From the NCBI RefSeq assembly GCF_023734775.1, contig NZ_AP025732.1:3168501-3232500 (forward strand): 64,000 nt of DNA, read 5' to 3'. The notes below the pieces were generated by a model. The model saw nothing but the letters and a program-made list of their open reading frames with translations, was not told the DNA's origin and did no database searches. Below are positions 38,754-47,018 of the stretch, piece after piece (position 1 is the first letter of the stretch; each line of letters begins with the position of its first letter). The stretch comes from Nostoc cf. commune SO-36. GTDB taxonomy: Bacteria > Cyanobacteriota > Cyanobacteriia > Cyanobacteriales > Nostocaceae. Both the position numbers and the translations under genes were made by a program.

Positions 38754-39467
38754 CTACACATAACGATGTCCACCATCAATATGAATGACTTCGCCTGTAA
38801 TCGAGGGATTAGTCATTAAAAAAATCACACTGCTGGCAACTTCTTCAGCCGTTACCAACCGCCTAGTTGGAATCTTTGAAGCAACGTCTTGAAAAGCATC
38901 TTGCTTGGCTTCCCCAAAAATTGCATCCCACATAGGAGTGTCAGTCCAACCAGGGGCAACAGCATTGACTCGAATGGGGTTTAATTCGATTGACAAAGCA
39001 CGGGACATTTGTTCAGCCGCAGCCGTTGCTACCGCAGTTGGCCAAGCACCGGGAACTGGGCGATCGGTAGATAAGCCACCAGTGAGCGTTATCGAGCCGC
39101 CAGAAAACATTTTTGGCACAGCTGCTCGAATGACATAAACACTTCCCCACACACGGCTTTCAATAGCAGGGCGAAATTGATCAACAGAGCCATCTAGAAT
39201 TTTTCCACCGACAAAACTGCCGGCTGAAATATAAACGTGGTCAACCTGCCCTGTTGTGGTAAATAAACGATTTACTGCTGCTTCGTCGGTGATGTCTACT
39301 ACAGCAGTGTAGACTTTCCCTAATCGCTCAGATGCTTCTTCCAACTTGCTTAATGAGCGGCTGGCAATTGTTACCTCTGCACCCGACTGTTTTGCCAGTC
39401 GCGCTGTCTCATAGCCAATCCCCTGGCTACCACCAACCACAACCACATGCTTTCCTTCTAATTGCAT
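38754..39467 (-). CDS. Short-chain dehydrogenase/reductase lacking Tyr-x-x-x-Lys
   Basis: 237 residues, Rossmann fold with VVVVGGSQGIGYETARLAK cofactor motif, VDITDEAAV (adenine-binding Asp), VYISAG (NAG-like) and a C-terminal IDGGHRYV. The catalytic YxxxK is missing: the segment reads GAWPTAVATAAAEQMSRAL, where Thr takes both the Tyr and Lys positions. The Ser of the tetrad may be in SITLTGG. So it binds a nucleotide but may not reduce by the usual mechanism, as in some divergent SDRs. Second structural gene of the TetR-controlled group. Confidence 0.88.
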   Translation of the reverse strand: MQLEGKHVVVVGGSQGIGYETARLAKQSGAEVTIASRSLSKLEEASERLGKVYTAVVDITDEAAVNRLFTTTGQVDHVYISAGSFVGGKILDGSVDQFRPAIESRVWGSVYVIRAAVPKMFSGGSITLTGGLSTDRPVPGAWPTAVATAAAEQMSRALSIELNPIRVNAVAPGWTDTPMWDAIFGEAKQDAFQDVASKIPTRRLVTAEEVASSVIFLMTNPSITGEVIHIDGGHRYV

Positions 39468-39504
39468 TACTTAAATCTCCTAGATAACAGATTATTCTGG
39501 TAAT

Positions 39505-39523
39505 TTGAACGAACACTCATTAA
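39505..39523. promoter_or_regulatory. Partial TetR-type operator upstream of the SDR gene
   Basis: GAACACTCATTA resembles the two full sites at 40411-40443 (GAACATTCGTTC, GAATACTCATTC) with one end mismatched. Inferred weak site for the same repressor. Confidence 0.35.
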
Positions 39524-39727
39524 TTTAGACCTAGCTTCACTTTCAGCCAGGGTTTAAATCCCCGTCTGAAATTCTCTTCTTTATGAGAGACTGCACGAAC
39601 AATTTTGAATTATTAAGATGGTCTGACAAAATTTATGGAGAAGCTAATCATCATTCAAATTGCATCTTTGCGTCTTTTTAGCAATCCGAACTATGCAACT
39701 TCAAGGCGATCAGCTTACCACTGATAT

Positions 39728-40378
39728 CTAACTTTGTGCCTTTCCTGCCAACAGTCCCGCCAGAGTTTGATGAAAACTCTTGCGTTGGCTGAGAGTCTCT
39801 AACCAAGCTGCTGTTTTGGGTCTAGCTTTAACTAGTGCCGATCCTTCTTTGGTCATATTGACGTAGTACACCATTGACCCAGCTATGATGTCAGCCAAGC
39901 TCAATGCATCACCCACAAGAAATGATGTTGTCAACTCACGTTCGAGGACATCTAAATGCTGACTAGTAATGTTTGCTGAGTCCGCAACCACAATTTCATC
40001 ACTTATACCACCCATAATGGGAGTCATAATTCGCTGCAAGAATAGTTGCATTACACCGACTGGATATAAATAATTTGCCGCAATGCCAATCCATTTCCGT
40101 ACTTGGGCGCGTGCTTTTGGATCAACTGGCTGTAAAGACGGCCCAGCGAATGCTTCATCAACATAGCCTAAAATTGCTGGAGTTTCGTACAGGATGAAAT
40201 CTCCTTGCTCTAATACTGGCATCTTCCGAAACGGGTTAAGCTTTGCGTATTCGTCCGTCCCTAAGTAGTCAAACCCGATTTCGTTGAAGTGGTAGTCAAC
40301 TCCTTTCTCGATTAAAGCAATGCGAGCAGAGCGGACATTAGGACTCACTGGAAAGCCATGTACAACTAAATTGGACAT
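39728..40378 (-). CDS. Glutathione S-transferase family protein
   Basis: 216 residues from the ATG at 40378, chosen because AGGAGT lies just upstream and because the thioredoxin-like domain starts there (LVVHGFPVSPNVRSARIALIEKG). FRKMPVLEQGDFILYETPAI supplies the cis-Pro and the Glu-Thr/Ser pair that hold glutathione; the all-helical C-terminal half includes GDALSLADIIAG (the SxAD capping box). A catalytic Ser in FPVSPN is likely. Probably detoxifies electrophiles; first structural gene downstream of the operators. Confidence 0.88.
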   Translation of the reverse strand: MSNLVVHGFPVSPNVRSARIALIEKGVDYHFNEIGFDYLGTDEYAKLNPFRKMPVLEQGDFILYETPAILGYVDEAFAGPSLQPVDPKARAQVRKWIGIAANYLYPVGVMQLFLQRIMTPIMGGISDEIVVADSANITSQHLDVLERELTTSFLVGDALSLADIIAGSMVYYVNMTKEGSALVKARPKTAAWLETLSQRKSFHQTLAGLLAGKAQS

Positions 40379-40410
40379 CTGGTTTACTCCTGAGGTATTA
40401 GCAGTGTTTC

Positions 40411-40443
40411 TTGAACATTCGTTCAATTTGAATACTCATTCAA
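40411..40443. promoter_or_regulatory. Two adjacent TetR-type operators
   Basis: TTGAACATTCGTTCAA (40411-40426) and TTGAATACTCATTCAA (40428-40443): both are 6-bp inverted arms with a 4-bp spacer, one base apart, between the TetR gene and the GST gene. The consensus GAAyAyTCrTTC fits TetR-family operators. The repressor they bind is inferred to be the product of 40486-41064. Confidence 0.65.
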
Positions 40444-40485
40444 GATAAAACCAAAAAAAAGGATTGTCAAGAGAAAACGTCAAAA

Positions 40486-41064
40486 TTAATTTATTTGAAG
40501 CAGTGTATTAGCACCTGCTGCAATGCTCTTAAGCGTTTGAGCATCACGTCGGATTCGGGCAACTGCTAACATACCCACAACTAATCCCAATAATGCTTTA
40601 GCATTCGTTTCGATCGCAAATGAGTTCGGCAAATCTCCATTTTGAATTGCCTGAGCCAGATTCTGCCGAAAGAAGGACTCAATCTCATCTAAACGATCTT
40701 CAATAATGGCGATCGTGCTGGCTGAATGGGATTCGCGCTCTATCGCCGTGTTAATAATCAAACAACCCTTATGTTTTGAGTCGTTGATCATCGCTTTCGC
40801 CAAACGTTCAAACCACTGTTGAATACATTCCAAGGGGGGACAATGGCGTGGCATAGAAGCACGAAAGAATTCTTGCGTGTATTTCTTGAATGCTTGCTGA
40901 AACAACTTCTCTTTGTCACCAAAGGCAGAATATAAGCTTCCAGGCTGGATTCCTGTCGCTTGCACAATATCTTTCATGGAAGTGTTGGCATAACCACGTT
41001 GCCAGAACAAATCCATAACGATCGCTAAAACTTCGTCTGTATCAAATTCTCGTTGCCGAACCAC
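40486..41064 (-). CDS. TetR/AcrR-family transcriptional regulator
   Basis: 192 residues. N-terminal helix-turn-helix: FDTDEVLAIVMDLFWQRGYANTSMKDIVQATGIQPGSLYSAFGDKEKLF is the standard TetR DNA-binding region; the remaining 140 residues form the ligand-binding helical domain. Same strand as the GST-SDR-AKR-propeller genes, with paired palindromes between it and the GST gene, so it most likely represses that group and is relieved by a small electrophile or related ligand. Confidence 0.92.
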   Translation of the reverse strand: MVRQREFDTDEVLAIVMDLFWQRGYANTSMKDIVQATGIQPGSLYSAFGDKEKLFQQAFKKYTQEFFRASMPRHCPPLECIQQWFERLAKAMINDSKHKGCLIINTAIERESHSASTIAIIEDRLDEIESFFRQNLAQAIQNGDLPNSFAIETNAKALLGLVVGMLAVARIRRDAQTLKSIAAGANTLLQIN

Positions 41065-41250
41065 GGGCTAATAAATATCTCCCAATTGGGTGTATTTGTC
41101 AAGTATACATATTTTTGAATGGTTGATCAATATTATGGTGGGGGTGCTTAAGAAAGGCCGATATTCAAAAAGGATTCAGGAATATTAGTACAAAAATACT
41201 ATATTGCTGCTAAAATGCCTTACAAGTTAGCTAGCCTTACTTGAGGTAGT

Positions 41251-41754
41251 ATGAAAAACATCCAAGACACGAACAAAAAGCCTATTTTGCTGAAATCGCT
41301 GGTGCAGCCTACATCTGTAAGTGCTGCTATAGTGCCACTGCGTCCCCAAGAGGAGAAAAACATTAGTGAACGGGAGCGTTTGAAGGCACAAGTCGAACGC
41401 ATAAATCAGATGGCAGGAGAGTTAGAAGCAGCGATATTCGAGTTGAAAGCGATCGCAAACACGTTGAATACTCAAAAACGTTACCCGGCTCTCAATCAGG
41501 AGCCATGCAAAGATATTTGTCAGTATTTTGCAGTTTGCGTTCCTTGGGTGAAACGAAAGCCGGACGAATCATTTATTTTGACAACGCGAAGAATTGATTT
41601 ATTCCGAGCCGAAAGGGAAGCCGCACTGTTAGCACAGCAACTTCGTCAGCAAACTAAAAAAAGATTAGTATCGCAGCAACAGAGAAAAAACGAGAGTGGT
41701 GCTAAGACTGACACAAAAAATTTGTTCAAAAAGGTATTAGTCAACAAATCTTAA
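41251..41754 (+). CDS. Hypothetical cyanobacterial protein with coiled coil
   Basis: 167 residues, family not recognised. Helical, basic. A coiled-coil segment at about 42-72 (ERLKAQVERINQMAGELEAAIFELKAIANTL), then a Cys-containing middle (PCKDICQYFAVCVPWVKRK) and another helix with FRAEREAALLAQQLRQQTKK. No signal or membrane segment. The three Cys close together might bind a metal. Good ATG with a moderate upstream GAGGTAG. Confidence 0.55.
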   Translation: MKNIQDTNKKPILLKSLVQPTSVSAAIVPLRPQEEKNISERERLKAQVERINQMAGELEAAIFELKAIANTLNTQKRYPALNQEPCKDICQYFAVCVPWVKRKPDESFILTTRRIDLFRAEREAALLAQQLRQQTKKRLVSQQQRKNESGAKTDTKNLFKKVLVNKS

Positions 41755-41986
41755 AATTATCAACATTAAACGGCATCTCACCCTTGAGGTTGTAACAGTT
41801 ATGCTGATTAAAGTGGCAGAAAAAACTTCTTCCTCAAAATTGCTAGATACAACACTGCCATTGTCTCTTTGCTAGCAACTATGTTTGCAAAGAGGCACAG
41901 TTAACTGCCCTAATATTTGCACTTCCGTAAAACCAGAGTGTAACATCAGGGACAATCAATCAGCGCACAAAAGAGGTAAAAAGAAG

Positions 41987-42313
41987 GTGTTAAAGACACT
42001 TTTAGTAATTGCCGTTGGTTTTTTACCGTCCCTGATTTCCCTGTGGGCGATCCGCAAAACCCATGCGCGATCGCGCTTACGGCTTAGACAAGCAGCGATG
42101 AATTTTCCACCAGTGCAGAGACAGCAAAACCTTAGACCGGTTGAAAGCGATCGCTATTATTTAGAAGGGGTGGGTTATCTGATTGGCGATATCAGCTGTA
42201 AATTTAATGCCCGATCTGGTTATATGCGTTGTGCTGTCAATCCTGAAGGCCCATGTAACGGTTGCCGTCACTATGAACCTAAAGAATTAGCTGGTAGTGA
42301 AAAAGGGTCTTAA
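41987..42313 (+). CDS. DUF6464-type small membrane protein
   Basis: 108 residues from GTG 41987, preceded by AGAGGT; the reading is open upstream to 41885 but that part has no family sequence. One N-terminal membrane segment (LKTLLVIAVGFLPSLISLWAI), a basic stretch, then YYLEGVGYLIGDISCKFNARSGYMRCAVNPEGPCNGCRHYE, whose Cys pattern (C...C...CxxC) defines this cyanobacterial family. Function unknown; likely a metal- or disulfide-stabilised domain facing one side of the membrane. Confidence 0.65.
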   Translation: MLKTLLVIAVGFLPSLISLWAIRKTHARSRLRLRQAAMNFPPVQRQQNLRPVESDRYYLEGVGYLIGDISCKFNARSGYMRCAVNPEGPCNGCRHYEPKELAGSEKGS

Positions 42314-42316
42314 TGA

Positions 42317-42342
42317 GGGACTTGCAAAAAATAAATTATCCC
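42317..42342 (+). repeat. Solo end of an ISAzo13-type element
   Basis: GGGACTTGCAAAAAATAAAT closely matches the terminal repeat of the element at 10021 (GGGACTTGCAAGAAAATAAA). No partner end or transposase is nearby, so it is a relic or a MITE end. Confidence 0.5.
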
Positions 42343-42360
42343 ATAATTATTTCTATATTT

Positions 42361-42450
42361 AGACATCTCCGAAAATGAATGTAGAGACGTAGCAGTGCTA
42401 CGTCTCTACAAGGGTTATGGATGATGCATATTTAATTTCTGGAGATGTCT
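42361..42450. mobile_element. MITE-like element, 90 bp
   Basis: Outer inverted ends AGACATCTCC / GGAGATGTCT; inner perfect palindrome with 13-bp arms GTAGAGACGTAGC at 42381-42409. The inner sequence is related to the palindrome at 57211-57240. Confidence 0.65.
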
Positions 42451-42452
42451 AT

Positions 42453-42484
42453 TTATAGGGGCGCAAAGACTTGCGCCCCTATAA
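42453..42484. terminator. Hairpin between convergent genes
   Basis: 14-bp perfect arms (TTATAGGGGCGCAA) with loop AGAC, between the ends of the DUF6464-type gene and the lectin-like gene. GC-rich core; may stop transcription from both sides. Confidence 0.5.
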
Positions 42485-42506
42485 CTCTAGGACTGAAAAT
42501 TCCTAA

Positions 42507-43523
42507 CTATGGGCCAGTATTAACAAAGAGTGCATTATTGGTTCCGAGACCGGCACAGATAACTTGACTTGTACCTAAGCGAGTACAACTAGGATCTGAG
42601 GTGTATATACCTCCCAGACTCTGATACCCACTCCAGGAACTGCCATTAAATCGATTCACAAATAGTGCATTATCAGTTCCGAGACCGGCACAGATAGCCT
42701 GACTTGTACCGAAAGAAGTACAACTAGGATTTGAGGTGACTATACCTCCCAGACTCTGATACCCACTCCAAGAACTGCCATTAAATCGATTCACAAATAG
42801 TGCATTATCGGTTCCTCGGACAGTACATATAGCCTCACTTGCACCTAAGGAACTACAGCTAGGATCTGAGGTGGCTATACCTCCCAGATTCTGATACCCA
42901 CTCCAGGAACTGCCATTAAACCGATTCACATAAAGTCCATTATCAGTTCCTAGACCGGCACAGATAGCCTGACTTGTACCTAAAGAAGTACAACTAGGAT
43001 TTGAGGTGACTATACCTCCCAGACTCTGATACCCACTCCAGGAACTGCCATTAAACCGATTCACAAACAGTGCATTATCGGTTCCTCGGACGGCACAAAT
43101 AGCCTGATTTGTACCTAAGCGAGTACAACTAGGATCTGAGGTAGCTATACCTCCTAGATTCTGATACCCACTCCAAGAACTGCCATTAAATCGATTCACA
43201 TAAAGTGCATTAGCGGTGCCTCGGACGGCACAGATAGCCTGACTTGCACCTAAGGAAGTACAACTAGGATTTGAGGTAGCTATACCTCCCAGATTCTGAT
43301 ACCCACTCCAAGAACCGCCATTAAACCGATTCACATAAAGTGCATTATCGGTTCCTCGGACGGCACAGATAACCTGATTTGTACCTAAGGAAGTACAACT
43401 AGGATTTGAGGTAGCTATACCTCCCAGACTCTGAGGCCCATTCCAAACGGCAAGAACTGGCTGGCTTACCAGGGATAAAATTACCGATGTTGTGCCTGCT
43501 AAAATCGAAAATTTCCTTTTCAT
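42507..43523 (-). CDS. Secreted seven-blade beta-propeller, lectin-like (PLL-type)
   Basis: 338 residues from the ATG at 43523, which gives a clean signal peptide (MKRKFSILAGTTSVILSLVS...LA); a longer reading to 43574 has no such start. The mature part is seven 45-residue repeats of the form SGYQNLGGIATSNPSC...AIC...GTDNALYVNRFNGSSW. The W...LGG...S.P ... RGTDNALY pattern is that of PLL/PHL seven-bladed lectins, which bind fucosylated and other glycans. Each repeat has two Cys, so seven disulfides or one bridge per blade are possible. DNA repeats of 135 bp are almost identical. Sugar specificity unknown. Confidence 0.8.
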   Translation of the reverse strand: MKRKFSILAGTTSVILSLVSQPVLAVWNGPQSLGGIATSNPSCTSLGTNQVICAVRGTDNALYVNRFNGGSWSGYQNLGGIATSNPSCTSLGASQAICAVRGTANALYVNRFNGSSWSGYQNLGGIATSDPSCTRLGTNQAICAVRGTDNALFVNRFNGSSWSGYQSLGGIVTSNPSCTSLGTSQAICAGLGTDNGLYVNRFNGSSWSGYQNLGGIATSDPSCSSLGASEAICTVRGTDNALFVNRFNGSSWSGYQSLGGIVTSNPSCTSFGTSQAICAGLGTDNALFVNRFNGSSWSGYQSLGGIYTSDPSCTRLGTSQVICAGLGTNNALFVNTGP

Positions 43524-44143
43524 AAAATCTAATGTCTTCCTCCGTAATACCGCTTTGTGTTTGGTTGGAAACATTTAGACAGATGTAAAGTTTTATTCCT
43601 GAATTTTTCTTTCAGTTTGAGTGATATTGAACAGTGAAATCACTCACATATTGGGAATCAGTTTCAGTTCTAGAGTTACGGAAAACAGTTACAAACCTTT
43701 ACAATATCCATTTCCAACTCATAATTTTCGTGTGATATAACTGCTACTCTCAGCTGTTACATCAACACTAATCAAATTAAACTATATCAAAGTAAGTTTT
43801 AGCTAAAAGTTTGTTTATATTTACAGTTTAAATCTGGACAAATCATACATTAACTTAGTTGGATACTCGCTGCTAATCGGCTGACGAGTTGAGACACCTA
43901 AGTTAGACTAGAACATTTGACACCTGACAGCGCTTACGCTTAACGATTCCCAAGTTTTACCTGGAAATGATAAGATCATTGCTAATTATAAAAATTTGTA
44001 TTTATAAAGACTTTGAGTATTTGTCTTTGCATGGTGAAATAAGAATGATTTAATAGAATTCGGGCAAAGGTATCAATCTGCGTCATTTTGTTTGCAGATA
44101 GATGCTTTTGCCGAATATCTCATAACTACATGATTATCTAACG
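43524..44143. other. Intergenic region between lectin-like gene and transporter
   Basis: Divergent promoters are expected here. I looked for an NtcA box (GTA-N8-TAC) before the transporter and did not find a convincing one. No gene. Confidence 0.5.
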
Positions 44144-45394
44144 ATGAACAACGCGATCGCTCGGACTTCAGCATTATTATCAACTTGCACTTTGCTACTA
44201 ACAGGTTGTGGTGGTGGCACTAGCACAGTGACAAGTTCTCCAACTAATAGTCCAAATAGTACTGCAACCAATACCACAGCAACAACGGGTACATTGTCAA
44301 GTGCTATTCCCATCGGTATTGCTGTTGCCCAAACTAGTAACGTGGCATTACTAGGGCAAGAGCAAGTCGCTGGAGCTAAACTTGCAGAAAAGTATTTTAA
44401 TAGTAAAGGTGGTGTTAATGGCACACCGATTAAATTGGTATTTCAAGATACTAGCGGTGATGAAGCAGGGGCAATTAACGCTTTTCAAACTCTAATTAAC
44501 AAAGATAAAGTTATTGGTATTGTCGGCCCAACTTTATCACAGCAAGCCTTCAGTGCTGATCCGGTTGCCGAACGTGCCAAAGTACCAATTATTGGCCCAT
44601 CAAATACTGCTAAAAATATTCCGGAAATTGGTGATTACGTTGCTCGTGTTTCTGCACCAGTTTCTGTTGTTGCACCCAATTCGGTGAAAGCTGCACTCAA
44701 ACAGAACCCGCAACTTAAAAAAGTCGCCGTTTTCTATGCTCAAAATGATGCATTTAGCAAGTCAGAAACAGAAATATTTCAACAAACAGTTAAAGATCAA
44801 GGGCTGGAATTGGTAACAGTACAAAAGTTTCAAACAAGTGATACAGATTTTCAAAGCCAAGCTACTAATGCGATTAATTTAAAGCCAGATTTAGTAATTA
44901 TTTCCGGCTTGGCTGCTGATGGCGGTAACTTAGTACGACAATTGCGGGAACTTGGTTATAAAGGCTTAATTGTCGGTGGGAATGGTTTAAATACATCAAA
45001 TTTATTGTCAGTTTGTAAAGCACTTTGTAATGGCGTATTGATTGCTCAAGCCTACAGTCCAGAACATCCAAGCGAAATTAACGCAGCGTTTCGTAAAGCC
45101 TATATTGACGAATATAAAAAAGAACCACCACAATTTAGCGCCCAAGCTTTTGCAGCCGTGCAAGTTTATGTCGAAGCACTCCAATCTTTAGATAAAAATA
45201 GCAAAGTTAACAAATTACAGCTACCAGAATTACGGACGCAGTTAAACAAACAAATACTTGCAGGAACCTATAATACACCATTAGGCGAAATTGGTTTTAC
45301 TCCCATAGGGGAAGTTGTACAAAAAGATTTTTATGTAGCTCAAATCAAGATGGAAAAAGACGGAAGTCAAGGTAAATTTACATTTTTAAAATAG
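44144..45394 (+). CDS. ABC transporter substrate-binding lipoprotein (Liv/Nat type)
   Basis: 416 residues. Lipobox LLTGC with Cys22 followed by a Gly/Ser/Thr linker, then a type I periplasmic binding fold: IPIGIAVAQTSNVALLGQEQVAGAKLAEKYFNSKGGVNG, IGIVGPTLSQQA, VPIIGPSNTA, YAQNDAFSKSE, PDLVIISGLAADGGNLVRQLRELG. Binds amino acids (branched-chain/neutral) outside the inner membrane and delivers them to the permeases encoded next. Corresponds to NatB of the cyanobacterial N-I system by layout. First gene of the cluster; seven bases before the permease gene. Confidence 0.9.
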   Translation: MNNAIARTSALLSTCTLLLTGCGGGTSTVTSSPTNSPNSTATNTTATTGTLSSAIPIGIAVAQTSNVALLGQEQVAGAKLAEKYFNSKGGVNGTPIKLVFQDTSGDEAGAINAFQTLINKDKVIGIVGPTLSQQAFSADPVAERAKVPIIGPSNTAKNIPEIGDYVARVSAPVSVVAPNSVKAALKQNPQLKKVAVFYAQNDAFSKSETEIFQQTVKDQGLELVTVQKFQTSDTDFQSQATNAINLKPDLVIISGLAADGGNLVRQLRELGYKGLIVGGNGLNTSNLLSVCKALCNGVLIAQAYSPEHPSEINAAFRKAYIDEYKKEPPQFSAQAFAAVQVYVEALQSLDKNSKVNKLQLPELRTQLNKQILAGTYNTPLGEIGFTPIGEVVQKDFYVAQIKMEKDGSQGKFTFLK

Positions 45395-45401
45395 TTGCTA
45401 C

Positions 45402-46352
45402 ATGAATACAAATTTATTTTTGCAGCAATTATTAAATGGGTTATCTATTGGTAGCGTATATGCAATTTTTGCATTAGGATATACCTTGGTTTATTCTATT
45501 TTGGGCATCATTAATTTAGCTCATGGCGCGATTTTTACCTTGGGTGCATACTTCACTTACGCACTTATGGGTGGGAACTTTGGATTTAATGGCTTGTTAG
45601 CTAATGCAGCCCTACCGATAAAATTACCTTTTGCTATATCTTTGATTTTAGGAAGCATCTTGGCGGGATTAGTAGGGGTTGTGATGGAACGCGTTGCTTT
45701 TCAACCTCTACGCCGTCAAGGATCTGACCCTTTACTAACTGTTGTTTCTAGTTTGGGGGTAGCAGTGGTAATTGTGAATTTAATCCAGTATTTAGTAGGC
45801 GCAGAAAGTTACACATACCCTGCAAATACTTATGGTAATTTGCCGCCTGCGATTAACTTTGGTAGCCCAGAAAATCCAATTCCCATTCGCAGCGTTCAGG
45901 TGGTAATTTTTGCTGTATCAGTTGTGATTGTGGCAATTCTTACCTATTTTATCAATCAGACTAAATATGGTAAGGCAATGCAAGCGATCGCAGAAGATCC
46001 CACTACAGCTAGTTTGTTAGGAATTAATAGCGATCGCTTTATAATTTTAACATTCTTCATCAGCAGTTTTTTAGCAGGATTAGCAGGAACTTTAGTAGCC
46101 TCTAGTGTTAGTATTGCAGGGCCATATTTCGGCATTACTTTTGGTTTGCGTGGTTTAGCAGTAATTGTTTTAGGTGGTTTAGGTAGCATTCCCGGCGCAG
46201 TGTTGGGAGGCTTGGTAATTGGATTAGTGGAGGCATTTGTACCCGCCGAATATTCTGGATATAAAGACGCGGTAGCCTTTGGAATTTTGTTTATCATGCT
46301 ATTAGTTAGACCCCAAGGTTTGCTAGGACGACGGTTTATTCAGAAAGTTTAA
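45402..46352 (+). CDS. livH: Branched-chain/neutral amino-acid ABC permease, LivH type
   Basis: 316 residues, about eight membrane helices. Family signs: LLNGLSIGSVYAIFALGYTLVYSILGIINLAHGAIF at the start, ERVAFQPLRRQGSDPLLTVVSSLG, AIAEDPTTASLLGINSDR (coupling helix for the ATPase), and GGLGSIPGAVLGGLVIGLVEAF. Forms the channel with the LivM-type partner at 47019. A Uma2 gene separates the two permeases, an unusual break in the order. Confidence 0.93.
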   Translation: MNTNLFLQQLLNGLSIGSVYAIFALGYTLVYSILGIINLAHGAIFTLGAYFTYALMGGNFGFNGLLANAALPIKLPFAISLILGSILAGLVGVVMERVAFQPLRRQGSDPLLTVVSSLGVAVVIVNLIQYLVGAESYTYPANTYGNLPPAINFGSPENPIPIRSVQVVIFAVSVVIVAILTYFINQTKYGKAMQAIAEDPTTASLLGINSDRFIILTFFISSFLAGLAGTLVASSVSIAGPYFGITFGLRGLAVIVLGGLGSIPGAVLGGLVIGLVEAFVPAEYSGYKDAVAFGILFIMLLVRPQGLLGRRFIQKV

Positions 46353-46366
46353 AGAGACGTAGCATT

Positions 46367-46969
46367 ATGAAAACATACACCAAGCAAAAACTAACTTTCG
46401 AGCAATTTTTGGAAGAGTGTCCAGAGGAAGGTTTATATGAACTTGTAGATGGAGAAATTGTAGAAGTGCGTGTAACGAGAAATCATGATGATGTCGCTAA
46501 TTTTCTATTGTTTGGTTTCAATGATGAAATTAAGCGACAAAACCTAAATTATGTAGTTAATAACACAGCAGTCTTTAAAACTATAACTGCTAATCGAATA
46601 GAGCAAGGGCGCAAGCCTGATGCAAGTGTCATAGATAAAGATAAATGGCGCTCAAATCGTTCTGCTTATGCTGCCCTCGAAGAACCCATCCAGTTAGCTG
46701 TAGAAGTGACATCAACTAATTGGGAAGATGACTACATTGATAAATTAGATGAATATCAACGTTTAGGTATTACAGAATATTGGATTGTAGATTATTTGGC
46801 AATTGGGCTAAGAGAGTATTTAGGAAATCCAAAAGTTCCGGCTGTATTTGTTTTTTTATTAGATGCTGAGGGTAAATACCAATGCACACATTTTAGAGGT
46901 TCAGAACGGATTGTGTCACGAACTTTTCCTGAACTGGCGTTGACAGCAGACCAAATATTAACAGCTTAA
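46367..46969 (+). CDS. Uma2-family protein inside the transporter operon
   Basis: 200 residues. LTFEQFLEECPEEGLYELVDGEIVEV opening, KPDASVIDKDKW (PDxxV-like) and PIQLAVEVTSTNWEDDYIDKLDEYQRLGITEYWIVD core define the family. It lies 14 bases after livH and 49 before livM on the same strand, so it is likely co-transcribed with the transporter although functionally unrelated. Function of the family is not established. Confidence 0.85.
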   Translation: MKTYTKQKLTFEQFLEECPEEGLYELVDGEIVEVRVTRNHDDVANFLLFGFNDEIKRQNLNYVVNNTAVFKTITANRIEQGRKPDASVIDKDKWRSNRSAYAALEEPIQLAVEVTSTNWEDDYIDKLDEYQRLGITEYWIVDYLAIGLREYLGNPKVPAVFVFLLDAEGKYQCTHFRGSERIVSRTFPELALTADQILTA

Positions 46970-47018
46970 TAGTTGATAAAAGTGATAGTTTGATAAAGCT
47001 TAATCACAATGTATTAAA

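Noticed and set aside
42507..43523. Regular 135-bp DNA repeats considered as a CRISPR or minisatellite
   Set aside because: Repeats are directly adjoining, in frame and encode propeller blades; no spacers.
43900..44143. NtcA box upstream of the amino-acid transporter
   Set aside because: No GTA-N8-TAC with a spaced -10 was found on reading the region.
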